Positions 17,686-26,590 of a DNA stretch of 64,000 nucleotides are shown piece by piece. The position numbers and the translations under genes are program-made. Source of the DNA: Desulfovibrio porci (GTDB lineage Bacteria > Desulfobacterota > Desulfovibrionia > Desulfovibrionales > Desulfovibrionaceae). Location of the stretch: assembly GCF_009696265.1 (NCBI RefSeq), contig NZ_VUMH01000002.1, positions 310,001 to 374,000 on the forward strand. Direction: 5' to 3'. Within the stretch, counting starts at the first letter, position 1, and every line of letters starts with the position of its first letter. The notes beneath the pieces are model-generated. The model worked only from the letters and a program-made list of their open reading frames with translations, was not told the DNA's origin and did not search any database.

Positions 17686-19764
17686 ATGCGTTCTGCCGTG
17701 TTCTCTTTTTTCCGCTTTTTCCATGCCGTCAGCGGGCGGCGTTGCGTCGGGAGCACCTTCCGCTCTTTCTTCCTCCCTCTGTCCCCGTCTGCGGCGCGGG
17801 CTTTTCTGCTGGCGGCCCTGTTCATGCTGCCGGGGCTGGGCGGCTGTGGTCTGCTGGCCAAGGGCGGCGACGCCGGTCCGCAGGCGGCGGACGCCCAACA
17901 GGCGGAAACAGGCGGCGAAGCGGATCCGGCCTGGCAGGGCACGCCCATACCCTATACCCTGCGCATTGAAGTCCGTGACAAATCGTCCGACGAGAATGGG
18001 CTGGAGGGCAAGATGAAGGACGCCAGCCAGCTCGCCCAGCTTGCCAAAGAACCGCCGGACAGCCTGCTGGCCCTGGAACGCCGGGCCCGCGCCGATACGG
18101 AAAGCGCGTTGAAACTGCTGCATTCTCAATGTTACTATGACGGCAAGGCCTCTTTCAGCCTGGATGAGGCCGTCTCGCCGGTACGCGTGACCCTGCTGCT
18201 GGAGCCGGGCCCGCGTTACAGTCTGGGCCGGGCCGACGTGCGTTACGATCCCGCGCCCGAGGTGCCGGAGTCCTTCAAAAACCGCAGCCGCGAGACGGGC
18301 TTCTGGGGCCTGGAGCGGGAGACGTTGCCGCCGCCGTCCTTTCCGCCCGTGCTGCCCGGCGTGACGGTGGGGCGGCCGGTGACCGCCGACGCCATGCTGG
18401 CCGCCGTGGAGGCTTTGCCGGAACGGTTGCGCCGTGAGGGCTATCCCCTGGCCAAGGTGGCCGACGCCCGGTACAGCCTGAACCATGAAGCGCGTACCCT
18501 CAATGCCGACATCCTGGTGCGGCCCGGCCCGCCCGCGCTTATGGGGACCATCCGGGTGCAAGGCGCAAAGGAAGTCAATGCCGAATATCTGCAACGCCTG
18601 ACTCCCTGGACGCCGGGCGAGGAACCGTGGGACAGCGAACTGCTGGAGGATTACGCCAACACCCTGCGCGGTTTGGGCCTGTTCCGCTCCGTGGAGGCGG
18701 CCCCGGCTGAGGCTGATCTGGAAAAGAGCGGCGGAGAGGGCGGCGCGGCCGTGCTGCCCGCGGACATCACCGTGGCCGAAGCGCCTTTCCGCTCCATCAG
18801 CGGCAGCGCCCGCTATGATACGGACACGGGTCTGGGCCTGGAAGGGGCCTGGGAACACCGCAATCTTTTCCACAACGGCGAAAAGCTGACGGTCACAGCC
18901 CCTCTGGCCACGGAAATCCAGGGCATCAAGGCGGCCTTTGAAAAACCGGCTTTTCTGGTGCGGGAGCAGCGCCTGCTGGCCTCGGCCTCGGCCCTGCGCG
19001 AGGATACCAGCGCCTACCGCAAAATGGCCGGCAACGCCTCGGCGGGTCTGGACCGGCGGCTTGCCCGCCAGTGGTGGGGCGGCATCAGCCTGTTCGTGGA
19101 AAGCGGTTCCCTCAAGGATAACGAAAACAGCGAACACCCTTACGGCGTGGTCAGCCCCCGCGCGAACCTGCGGCGCGACAGCCGCAACAATGTGCTCAAT
19201 CCCAGCAGCGGCTCGGAAGTGGAAATCAAGCTCACGCCCTTTACCGGCTTTTATCAGGAATCGTTCAGCGCCATGGCCGGAAGCGTGGCGGCCAGCGTCT
19301 ATTACGCGCCCCTGCGCGACAAGGCGGGGCGGCCCGACGACCGGCTGGTGCTGGCGGGCCGGGTGGAAGGCGGGGCCATGGCCGGCTCGGCGCTGCGCAA
19401 CATTCCGTCCAGCATGCGTTATTATGCGGGCGGCGCGGGTTCGGTGCGCGGCTACGCCTATCAGGCTCTGGGGCCGCGCGACAATGAGGATGACCCGCTG
19501 GGCGGGCGTTCCTACCAGATCGTCAATCTGGAGGCGCGCTTCAAGATAACCGAAAACATCGGCCTGGTGCCCTTTCTGGACGGCGGCATGGTCTACACGG
19601 ACGAATTCCCGCGCATCATCGGGGATATGGATTGGGGCGCGGGTCTGGGCCTGCGCTACTACACGCCCATCGGGCCGGTGCGCCTGGACGTGGCCGCGCC
19701 CTTGCGGCGCATTGACGGCGATCCGCCGGTACAGGTCTATATCAGCATAGGGCAGTCCTTCTGA
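17686..19764 (+). CDS. tamA: Omp85-family outer-membrane translocation protein TamA
   Basis: 692 residues from the ATG at 17686. A signal region ends in LGGC (Cys54), a possible lipobox, odd for an Omp85 protein. POTRA-like repeats fill residues of about 75-350 (LLEPGPRYSLGRADVRYD; GTIRVQGAKEVNAEYLQRL). The rest is the 16-strand barrel with the lid-lock motif VRGYAYQALGPRD and the C-terminal pattern VQVYISIGQSF. With TamB it moves proteins, and probably phospholipid, to the outer membrane. Its stop overlaps the tamB start (TGATG). Confidence 0.88.
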   Translation: MRSAVFSFFRFFHAVSGRRCVGSTFRSFFLPLSPSAARAFLLAALFMLPGLGGCGLLAKGGDAGPQAADAQQAETGGEADPAWQGTPIPYTLRIEVRDKSSDENGLEGKMKDASQLAQLAKEPPDSLLALERRARADTESALKLLHSQCYYDGKASFSLDEAVSPVRVTLLLEPGPRYSLGRADVRYDPAPEVPESFKNRSRETGFWGLERETLPPPSFPPVLPGVTVGRPVTADAMLAAVEALPERLRREGYPLAKVADARYSLNHEARTLNADILVRPGPPALMGTIRVQGAKEVNAEYLQRLTPWTPGEEPWDSELLEDYANTLRGLGLFRSVEAAPAEADLEKSGGEGGAAVLPADITVAEAPFRSISGSARYDTDTGLGLEGAWEHRNLFHNGEKLTVTAPLATEIQGIKAAFEKPAFLVREQRLLASASALREDTSAYRKMAGNASAGLDRRLARQWWGGISLFVESGSLKDNENSEHPYGVVSPRANLRRDSRNNVLNPSSGSEVEIKLTPFTGFYQESFSAMAGSVAASVYYAPLRDKAGRPDDRLVLAGRVEGGAMAGSALRNIPSSMRYYAGGAGSVRGYAYQALGPRDNEDDPLGGRSYQIVNLEARFKITENIGLVPFLDGGMVYTDEFPRIIGDMDWGAGLGLRYYTPIGPVRLDVAAPLRRIDGDPPVQVYISIGQSF

Positions 19765-22700
19765 TGGCGCGGATAAACGAAGAACAGCATACGGTCCGGG
19801 AGGCGGGAACGTCGCGGCCCCCGCGCTCCGGACGCTCCGGAAGGTGGACCCGCTGGTTGCGGCGCATTCTGGCGGGCCTGCTGGGCCTGTTGCTGGCCGC
19901 GTCGGCCGGTCTGGTCTGGGTGCTGCGCAGCGATAGCGGCCAGGCCTGGCTGCTGGAAACCGTCAACGCCACGCTGGAAAGCTCCCTGCGGGAGAGCGGC
20001 CTGCGCGCGCGTCTGACCCGTCTGTCCGGTCCGCTGCCCTTTGCCTGCTCCTTCGGCCTGGAAGTCGCCGACGCCCACGGCGTCTGGCTGACCGCCCCGG
20101 AAAACAGCTTTGACTGGGATTGGCGCGCTCTGCCCGGCACCGTGCGTATTACGGCCGTCCGCAGCGTCAATCCGGCGCTGACCCGTCTGCCCGATCTGCC
20201 TCCCGGTCCGGAGTCCGCCCCGCAACCTCCGTTGACCGTGGAGTTCCTGCGCCTGATGCTGGGCGACGCGACGCGCGCCCTGAATGATCTGCCCGGCTGG
20301 CTTCCGGCCGTGCGTCTGGATACGCTGGCGCTGGAAAACGCGCTGCTGCCGCCGGAACTGCTGGGCGGCGCGGCTGTCCCGACGCCGGAGGACAAGGCCG
20401 CGCCCTCCGGGCCACAGCCCCTGCGGGCCGACCTGGAGGCCGGGCTGGCGGCTGACGGCAACGGCGCGCAAGCGCACGCGCGGGCGCGGCTGTCCGGCGC
20501 GAAGGCGGCCCCGTTCTCGCTGTCCGTCCTGGATTGCGCGGCGGCGGAAGCCAGCCTGGAAATCCAGGCCGGTCCGGCGAAAACGGCGGACCAAGGCGCC
20601 GGTTTTTCTGTAAGCAGCCGTCTGGACGCGCTTTTGCGGAACCCCGCGCTCAATGTGGACGGCCTGCCCCCTGATCTGCTGGGTTCCGAAGCCCGCCTGA
20701 GTCTCGGTCTGGAAGGCGGCGTGGCCGCACCGGAGAGCGGGCCCGCATCTTCGGCGCATCTGGCCCTGACCGGCCTGAATCTGGCGGCGGGCCGTCTGAC
20801 GGCCACGGGACAGGGGCAGTGGCAAAGCGGCGGCAGCGATTGGCCTGACGGCCCTCTGGACCTGAATCTGGCCGTCAATCTGCAGGGCCCGGCAAAGGAA
20901 GCCCTCCCCGTCGCGGGCGCTGAGGACATGCTGGCCATGCTGCGCGCGCCTGTGTCCTTTAGTGTGAGCGCCAAAGGCGCGCTCCTGCGGCCCGACGTGG
21001 AAGTGCGTCTGGCTTGCGCGGACATTCAGAACGGCGGCCATGTCCTCAAGGATACGCTGCTGTCGCTCACGGGCGCGCCTCTGACCTGGAGCGGGGCGCT
21101 GGGCCTGGACGGCGCGCGCGAGGAGGCCCGTCTGCTTCTGGACCTGCGCGCCCGACTGGATCAGCGGCCCCTCAGTCTGAGCACGGAGCTTTTTTACGGG
21201 GCGGACGCAAAACAGGGATTGGAAGGCGGCCCGACAAACGTGTCTGAGACTGTTTCCGCCGGTCTGCGCAAGCTGCGCCTGAGTGCGGCGGGTCTGGAAG
21301 GCGCGGGCGATGTGACGGCTTTGCTCGCGCCGGGCGGGTTGCCCACCCTGAACGGCAAAATAGGACTGCGCGTGACGGACTGGCAGGCTCTGTCCGCTTT
21401 TGTGCCGGGCCGGCGCCTGGACGGCGAGGCCGCGCTGGATCTGGAACTGCGTGCAGACTCCGGCGCGCAGCAGGCCCTGGCGCGCTGGAAAATTCCCCGT
21501 TTCAGCCTCAGTCCCGTTCAGGGGCAGGGCGACGCGCTGCACGTGCACGGTCTGGACGGTGAACTGCGGCTTACGGATCTTTTCGGCCAGGCGGCCCTCA
21601 CGGCGCGGCTGGATCTCGCCGGTCTGGACCGGGGCGACCTGCGTCTGGCGGCGCGGGCGTCGGCCAAGGGGCCCTTGCAGGGGCCGCTGGACCTCAGTCT
21701 GGAAAGCACGGGCGGCGTGGCCAGTCATCTCAACATCCAGTGGCGGCCCGGCCAGATTCTGCTGCAAAGCCTGGATCTGCATTTGAACGGCCTCAAGGAC
21801 GGGCGGAGCGGTACAGGGCGCTCTCTGGGCCTGCGCGCCGCGCGTCAGGCGGAAATCCGTTACGGCGAGACCGGACTGGCCGTCTCCGGTCTGGACCTGG
21901 CCTTGTCTCCCTCGGGCAGGTTGCAGGCGCAAGGCGCGCTTGCACCGGAAAAACTGGATTTGCGGGTTACGCTGGAGGGTCTGGCCCTGGAGCCCTGGCG
22001 CGCTCTGGCGCCCGCCCTGCCTCTGGGCACGGCCGAGGCCCGCGTGCGCCTCAGCGGCAGCCCGGCCCGGCCCGGCGGGGACTTCCGGCTGGGCGTGCGG
22101 CGTCTGCGCGTCTCGGGCAGTCCGTTGGCTCCGCTGGATGTGGCTCTGGCGGGCGGCATTGAGCACGGCGGCGCGGGCAGCGCGCTGACGGCCCGCCTGG
22201 AATTGGACCCCCAGGCAGTGAAGGCTTTGGGCGGCAGCGAGGCCCGCCTCAATCTGCGCCTGCCCCTGCTCTTCGGCCCGGACGGCCTGCCCAAACCCGC
22301 CCCGCAGGGGCGACTGGCGGGACAGGTGCGCTGGGAAGGAGCCGTGGGGCCTGTCTGGAGCCTGCTGCCCCTGGCGGACCGCCGTCTCAACGGCCGGATA
22401 TCCCTGAATCTGGACCTTGGCGGCACCCTGTCCGCGCCGCGCGTGACCGGCGGCCTGCGCGTGAACAAGGCCCGCTACGAGGATTTGCTGCTGGGCGTAC
22501 TGCTCACGGACATCAATCTGCGTCTGGATCTGGACGGGAAACAGGCTGCGGCCAGAACCGGAAAAGAGGACGTCCGGCACGCTGGAGCGGGGGAGACGGA
22601 CGCGGCAGGCGGGGGCAGCCCCCTGACCGGAAGCATGCGTCTGGAACTCACCGCCGCCGACGGCCTGGGCGGCAGCCTGCGTCTGGCGGGCGGCGGCGGT

Positions 22701-23726
22701 CTGGACGGCCGCCACCTGGACCTGCGGGCCGCTCTGGACCATCTGCGACCCCTGCGCCGCCGGGATCTGCGCATCAATCTTTCCGGCCAGGCGCAGGTGA
22801 CGGGCAGCGCCACCGCGCCGGACGTGCGCGGCGAAATCGTCATCAATCAGGGCGCTCTCCTGCTCAACAATCTGGCCGTGGGCGGCAGCATCACCACGTT
22901 GCCCATTGAGGAGGCCGCCGCAACGCCGCAAGCCGTGGCGAATGCCGCGCCCCCCGCCGCTCCGGCGGCCGCGCCCGCCGAAGTCGAGGGTTCCCTGAAT
23001 CTGCGCATCCGCGCGCCGGGACGCTTTATGGTCGAAGGCCACGGCCTGACCAGCGAATGGCAGGCCAATCTGCTGGTCGGCGGCAGTCCGGCAGCGCCCG
23101 TGATTACCGGGGAACTGCGCGCTCTGAAGGGCAATTTCGATTTTCTGACCAAGAATTTCTCGCTCACGCGCGGGGTGATCACCTTTGGCGGCGGCTCGCT
23201 GAGCAATCCGCTGCTGGATATCGTGCTGACCAATGAAACGCCGAACCTCACGGCGCATATCAGCATCACCGGCACCGTGAGCAAGATGAAGCTCAGCCTG
23301 AGCAGTGAACCCAGCCTGCCCAGGGATGAAATCCTTTCCCAGATTCTCTTCGGCCGCAGCACCAATGAACTGGGCCGCCTGGAAGCCCTGCAACTGGCCG
23401 GGGCCGTGGCCCAGCTGGCCGGTTTCGGCTCGGGCGGGGGCGGCATGTTCGACTTCACCCGCAAGGCTCTGGGCGTGGACGTGCTGCGGCTGGGAACGTC
23501 GCCCACCGGGGCCGCCGGAGAGCCCGGAGACCAGACCGCCGGAGGCACCACCCTGGAAATGGGCAAGTATATCGGCGACCTGATCTACGTGGGCGTGCAG
23601 CAGGGCATGAAGCCGGACAGCACGGCTTTCATCATCCAGCTGGAATTGACCCCGCGCATCAATCTGGAACTCCGCACCGAGCAGCAGGACACCTGGGGCG
23701 GCGTGCGCTGGAAATACAATTACTGA
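19764..23726 (+). CDS. tamB: inner-membrane translocation and assembly protein TamB
   Basis: 1320 residues. A cytoplasmic Arg-rich start, one membrane anchor (about 33-52, ILAGLLGLLLAASAGLVWVL), a very long stretch of Leu-Asp-Leu beta repeats forming the periplasm-spanning hydrophobic groove, and a C-terminal DUF490 domain (GELRALKGNFDFL; SRGVITF-like TRGVITFGGGS; DEILSQILFGRS) ending in WKYNY. It pairs with TamA; the one-base overlap of start and stop implies coupled translation. The Ala-Pro-rich insert near residue 1055-1080 is probably a flexible linker. Confidence 0.93.
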   Translation: MARINEEQHTVREAGTSRPPRSGRSGRWTRWLRRILAGLLGLLLAASAGLVWVLRSDSGQAWLLETVNATLESSLRESGLRARLTRLSGPLPFACSFGLEVADAHGVWLTAPENSFDWDWRALPGTVRITAVRSVNPALTRLPDLPPGPESAPQPPLTVEFLRLMLGDATRALNDLPGWLPAVRLDTLALENALLPPELLGGAAVPTPEDKAAPSGPQPLRADLEAGLAADGNGAQAHARARLSGAKAAPFSLSVLDCAAAEASLEIQAGPAKTADQGAGFSVSSRLDALLRNPALNVDGLPPDLLGSEARLSLGLEGGVAAPESGPASSAHLALTGLNLAAGRLTATGQGQWQSGGSDWPDGPLDLNLAVNLQGPAKEALPVAGAEDMLAMLRAPVSFSVSAKGALLRPDVEVRLACADIQNGGHVLKDTLLSLTGAPLTWSGALGLDGAREEARLLLDLRARLDQRPLSLSTELFYGADAKQGLEGGPTNVSETVSAGLRKLRLSAAGLEGAGDVTALLAPGGLPTLNGKIGLRVTDWQALSAFVPGRRLDGEAALDLELRADSGAQQALARWKIPRFSLSPVQGQGDALHVHGLDGELRLTDLFGQAALTARLDLAGLDRGDLRLAARASAKGPLQGPLDLSLESTGGVASHLNIQWRPGQILLQSLDLHLNGLKDGRSGTGRSLGLRAARQAEIRYGETGLAVSGLDLALSPSGRLQAQGALAPEKLDLRVTLEGLALEPWRALAPALPLGTAEARVRLSGSPARPGGDFRLGVRRLRVSGSPLAPLDVALAGGIEHGGAGSALTARLELDPQAVKALGGSEARLNLRLPLLFGPDGLPKPAPQGRLAGQVRWEGAVGPVWSLLPLADRRLNGRISLNLDLGGTLSAPRVTGGLRVNKARYEDLLLGVLLTDINLRLDLDGKQAAARTGKEDVRHAGAGETDAAGGGSPLTGSMRLELTAADGLGGSLRLAGGGGLDGRHLDLRAALDHLRPLRRRDLRINLSGQAQVTGSATAPDVRGEIVINQGALLLNNLAVGGSITTLPIEEAAATPQAVANAAPPAAPAAAPAEVEGSLNLRIRAPGRFMVEGHGLTSEWQANLLVGGSPAAPVITGELRALKGNFDFLTKNFSLTRGVITFGGGSLSNPLLDIVLTNETPNLTAHISITGTVSKMKLSLSSEPSLPRDEILSQILFGRSTNELGRLEALQLAGAVAQLAGFGSGGGGMFDFTRKALGVDVLRLGTSPTGAAGEPGDQTAGGTTLEMGKYIGDLIYVGVQQGMKPDSTAFIIQLELTPRINLELRTEQQDTWGGVRWKYNY

Positions 23727-23776
23727 TCCGGCCTTGTCCGCCGGAGCGTGAAAAATCCGAAGACCGGAGAGCGTTC

Positions 23777-24262
23777 ATGTCCACCCCGTCTCGTGCCGCC
23801 GCGTCTGTTGCCGCCGAAGCACGCTGGTTTATCCGCCGGGCCTGTGCCGGGGATTTTCCGGCACTGGCCGGACTCTGGCGGCGCAGTGTGGAAGCCACGC
23901 ACGATTTTCTGCTGCCCGGCGATCTGGAACGGATCGGCGCGGAAGTGGCGACTGTCTATCTGCCGGGGCTGGGGGAAGTCTGGCTGGCGGAAGAGGGCGG
24001 CCGCCCGGCGGGTTTTCTGGGCTGCGACGGGCCGCATGTGGAAATGCTTTTCGTGAAGCCGGAACTCTTCGGACGCGGCGTGGGCGGCGCGCTGCTGCGG
24101 CACGCCCGGAACCGGCACGGCGCGTTGCGTCTGGAAGTCAACGAGCAGAACGCGAGGGCGCTGGCTTTTTATCAGCGCCAAGGCTTTGTGATCACGGGCC
24201 GTTCGGCTCTGGACAGCGCGGGGCGGCCATATCCTTTGCTGCATCTGGCCTGGCGGGCGTGA
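23777..24262 (+). CDS. GNAT-family N-acetyltransferase
   Basis: 161 residues. The acetyl-CoA loop FGRGVGGALLRHAR is at about residues 100-113 and NARALAFYQRQGF marks motif B. The start region WFIRRACAGDFPALAGLWRRSVEATHDFL fits the PhnO/YiaC-like group. The substrate (protein N-terminus, amine or small molecule) is not visible. It lies 50 bases after tamB on the same strand, and 17 bases short of the convergent glycosyltransferase gene. It marks the left edge of the polysaccharide island. Confidence 0.85.
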   Translation: MSTPSRAAASVAAEARWFIRRACAGDFPALAGLWRRSVEATHDFLLPGDLERIGAEVATVYLPGLGEVWLAEEGGRPAGFLGCDGPHVEMLFVKPELFGRGVGGALLRHARNRHGALRLEVNEQNARALAFYQRQGFVITGRSALDSAGRPYPLLHLAWRA

Positions 24263-24279
24263 GGCCGCTCCGGTCGCAG

Positions 24280-25377
24280 TCAGGAAAGATTCCGGTTGTC
24301 CGGTCGGCCCATGCGGCCGCGCAGGCCGTGCCAGGCGGCCCGAAAGATCAGCGACAGCCGGTCGGTCTGGCCCCGGCGCAGGCGGTTGAGCGCCACCCCG
24401 GCCAGGCTTGCCAGGGCTGTGGGCAGAAAGCCCGGATAATAGCTGCGGATGAGGTATATTCTGTTCCGTATGGCAAGATAGTCCATCAGGCGGCTGCGCG
24501 CGGGTTTTGATGAGGCATGTCCGCCGCCGCGCGCGCCTGTGCTGCCGCCTTCTTTGTGGATGACAAGGCTTCGGGGCGCCCAGGCCGGTGAGAAGCCCGC
24601 GCGGCGCGCCTCAATGCCGAAGGCGGCATCCTCATAATACAGAAAATAGGCTTCCGGCAGCAGGCCGACCGTGCGCAGGACACGCCGCCGCACCAGCACT
24701 GAAGCGCCGACGAGACAGGCCATGCGCGCTTCCACGGCGGCGGGATCCGCCGCCAGCGCCTGGGACCGGGCCGCACCGCCCATCAGGAAGGATGTGCGGC
24801 CGGTCAGCGGGCAAAGCGTACAGCCGCCCGCAGCCTGCACCACATCCGGCGCGTGGGCGTAGCACAGCGTCGAGCCGCACAGTCCGGCATCCGGTCGCGC
24901 GTTGAGGCGCGCGCACAGGGCGTCCAGCGCGCCGGGGGCCGGTTCCGTATCCGTATTCAGCAGCCAGAAAGCCTCTACGCCGTCAAAGGCGGGCGTTGCC
25001 AGCAAAAGGCGCAATGCCGCATTGTTGCCCCCCGCGAAGCCGCTGTTCTCGGGCAGCGCCAGAAACAGCGCATCCGTCCCGGGAGGCGTCTGGCCGGAAT
25101 GCAGAAAGGCGGGAGGCTCACATCCGTCCGCGCGCCGCAACGCTTGCCAGCCTTCCAGCAGGGCCTTGCGTTCAGCGGGACGGGAGGCGTTGTCGGCGAT
25201 GATCACGCAGGCGGGCCGGGCGGTCAGGGCATTCAGGGCACGCAGGCAGGCCAGGGCGTCGCGCGCGGAATTGTAATGCACAAGAACCACGGCGCAACGG
25301 GCGGCATGCAAGTCGGCAGCAGAGAACGTCACAATGTCCTTTCGCTTTTTTGCGCGGCCTTCCAGGCTGTCAAGCAT
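24280..25377 (-). CDS. family 2 glycosyltransferase (rhamnosyl/galactosyl-transferase type)
   Basis: 365 residues from the ATG at 25377; a GTG at 25332 with AAAGGA before it is an alternative start. Residues 28-60 carry the GT2 opening (AVVLVHYNSARDALACLRAL) and IIADNASR; the DXD-like NTDTEPAPG follows FAGGNNAAL. The WbbL-like layout suggests addition of a deoxyhexose or similar to a lipid-linked glycan on the cytoplasmic side. The gene is GC-rich like the flank, unlike the AT-rich genes further into the island. It is the last gene of the minus-strand glycosylation block. Confidence 0.88.
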   Translation of the reverse strand: MLDSLEGRAKKRKDIVTFSAADLHAARCAVVLVHYNSARDALACLRALNALTARPACVIIADNASRPAERKALLEGWQALRRADGCEPPAFLHSGQTPPGTDALFLALPENSGFAGGNNAALRLLLATPAFDGVEAFWLLNTDTEPAPGALDALCARLNARPDAGLCGSTLCYAHAPDVVQAAGGCTLCPLTGRTSFLMGGAARSQALAADPAAVEARMACLVGASVLVRRRVLRTVGLLPEAYFLYYEDAAFGIEARRAGFSPAWAPRSLVIHKEGGSTGARGGGHASSKPARSRLMDYLAIRNRIYLIRSYYPGFLPTALASLAGVALNRLRRGQTDRLSLIFRAAWHGLRGRMGRPDNRNLS

Positions 25378-25390
25378 GACGCCGCACAGG

Positions 25391-26461
25391 TTATTTTTTC
25401 AAGACCCGGCGCAACACCTCGGCGGTTATGGCGGCGCTCTTCTCCCAACTGAAGTTCCGGGCCCAGTCGCGACCGCGCTCTCCCGCCGCGCGCCGTTCTT
25501 CGGGCGTGCTCTCTAAGGCCGACAGCATAAGCTCCCCCAGTCGTCCGGCATCATTACGAGGGAAATAGGCCGCATGTTCTCCGCAGACCTCGCGCGTGGC
25601 CGGGATATCCGAGGCGATGACGGGCACGCCGAGGGCGAGGGCCTCCAGCGGGGGAAGTCCGAAGCCTTCATAGCAGGAGGGAAATACAAGGGCCGTCGCG
25701 CCCGCCATGCGCGCGATGAGTTCTTCCTGTGGTATGTTGCCTGTAAAGGTGATTCTGCCGGGGCACATGGCCATCAGGCTTTCTATGGAGATTTCGTTTG
25801 TGCGGAAGCGGCTTTCGCCCACAAAGATCAGGTCGGCGGCACAAGCCCCGGCGATGGCGGCAAAAGCGCGGCAAAGCAGATGGGCATTTTTGTGCGGCTT
25901 GATATTGCCCACCGCCAGAAAGTAAGGCGGTTCCTTCCGTTGTTCTGGAACAGGACGCAGCCAGACGTCATCCACGCCATTATGAGCCGTTGTCATCCGG
26001 CCTTTGGGTTTGCCCACACGCCGCAGAAATTCTTGTCGGGTAAATTCTGAGACGCAGAGGATTTCCGCCGCCTTGAAGCGCACGGCCTGAAACATCAGGG
26101 CGGCATACGCGCGGCGCATTCCGGAAAACAGATCGCGCAACGCCAGATGCGCGGTATCATGCACGGTTGCCACAAGCGGCGGAGAGGCGAGGATGGGGAT
26201 GGGATAGTGCGGCGTCCATAATGCGTCGCAGTCTTTCAACAGCGGCAGAATGCGCATTTGCTCCGTCAGGCTGTAAATGGGGGCGGCAAACGGCACGGAC
26301 TCCCAGCGGCAGTCTTCCGGGGGCTGAAAACTTCCGTCAAAGCCGAGCAGACGAAAACGCACGTCCGGCATCGCGGCCATGCAACGAGGCGCCACGTTGC
26401 GCAAGTATACGCCGATCCCGGACATGCGGGCCATCCGGCAATCAATGGCAAGCGTTTTCAC
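25391..26461 (-). CDS. family 4 glycosyltransferase
   Basis: 356 residues, GTG start at 26461 preceded by AGGGAG. GT-B fold: N-terminal GIGVYLRNVAPR, then the C-domain FLAVGNIKPHKNAHLL, ITFTGNIPQEEL and the donor site CYEGFGLPPLEALALGVPVIASD. The closest general type is mannosyl- or glucosyltransferase of O-antigen clusters. Donor and acceptor cannot be read from sequence. It lies 13 bases upstream of the GT2 gene, so the two are probably cotranscribed. Confidence 0.9.
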   Translation of the reverse strand: MKTLAIDCRMARMSGIGVYLRNVAPRCMAAMPDVRFRLLGFDGSFQPPEDCRWESVPFAAPIYSLTEQMRILPLLKDCDALWTPHYPIPILASPPLVATVHDTAHLALRDLFSGMRRAYAALMFQAVRFKAAEILCVSEFTRQEFLRRVGKPKGRMTTAHNGVDDVWLRPVPEQRKEPPYFLAVGNIKPHKNAHLLCRAFAAIAGACAADLIFVGESRFRTNEISIESLMAMCPGRITFTGNIPQEELIARMAGATALVFPSCYEGFGLPPLEALALGVPVIASDIPATREVCGEHAAYFPRNDAGRLGELMLSALESTPEERRAAGERGRDWARNFSWEKSAAITAEVLRRVLKK

Positions 26462-26590
26462 GGAAGCTCCCTGGTAGCAATGCTGAGCGGGTTCCTGTCA
26501 CAGGAATGAAAATATGCAAGACAGTGTCCGGAATTTCGTGCAATCTGTTTTTCTGTTGAGCTGAAAACTTGTCCTCAAAATGCGGTCAAG

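Noticed and set aside
19737-23393. A long minus-strand open frame opposite tamB
   Set aside because: Low-complexity Gln/Arg/Ala/Gly sequence, an artefact of GC-rich antisense reading.
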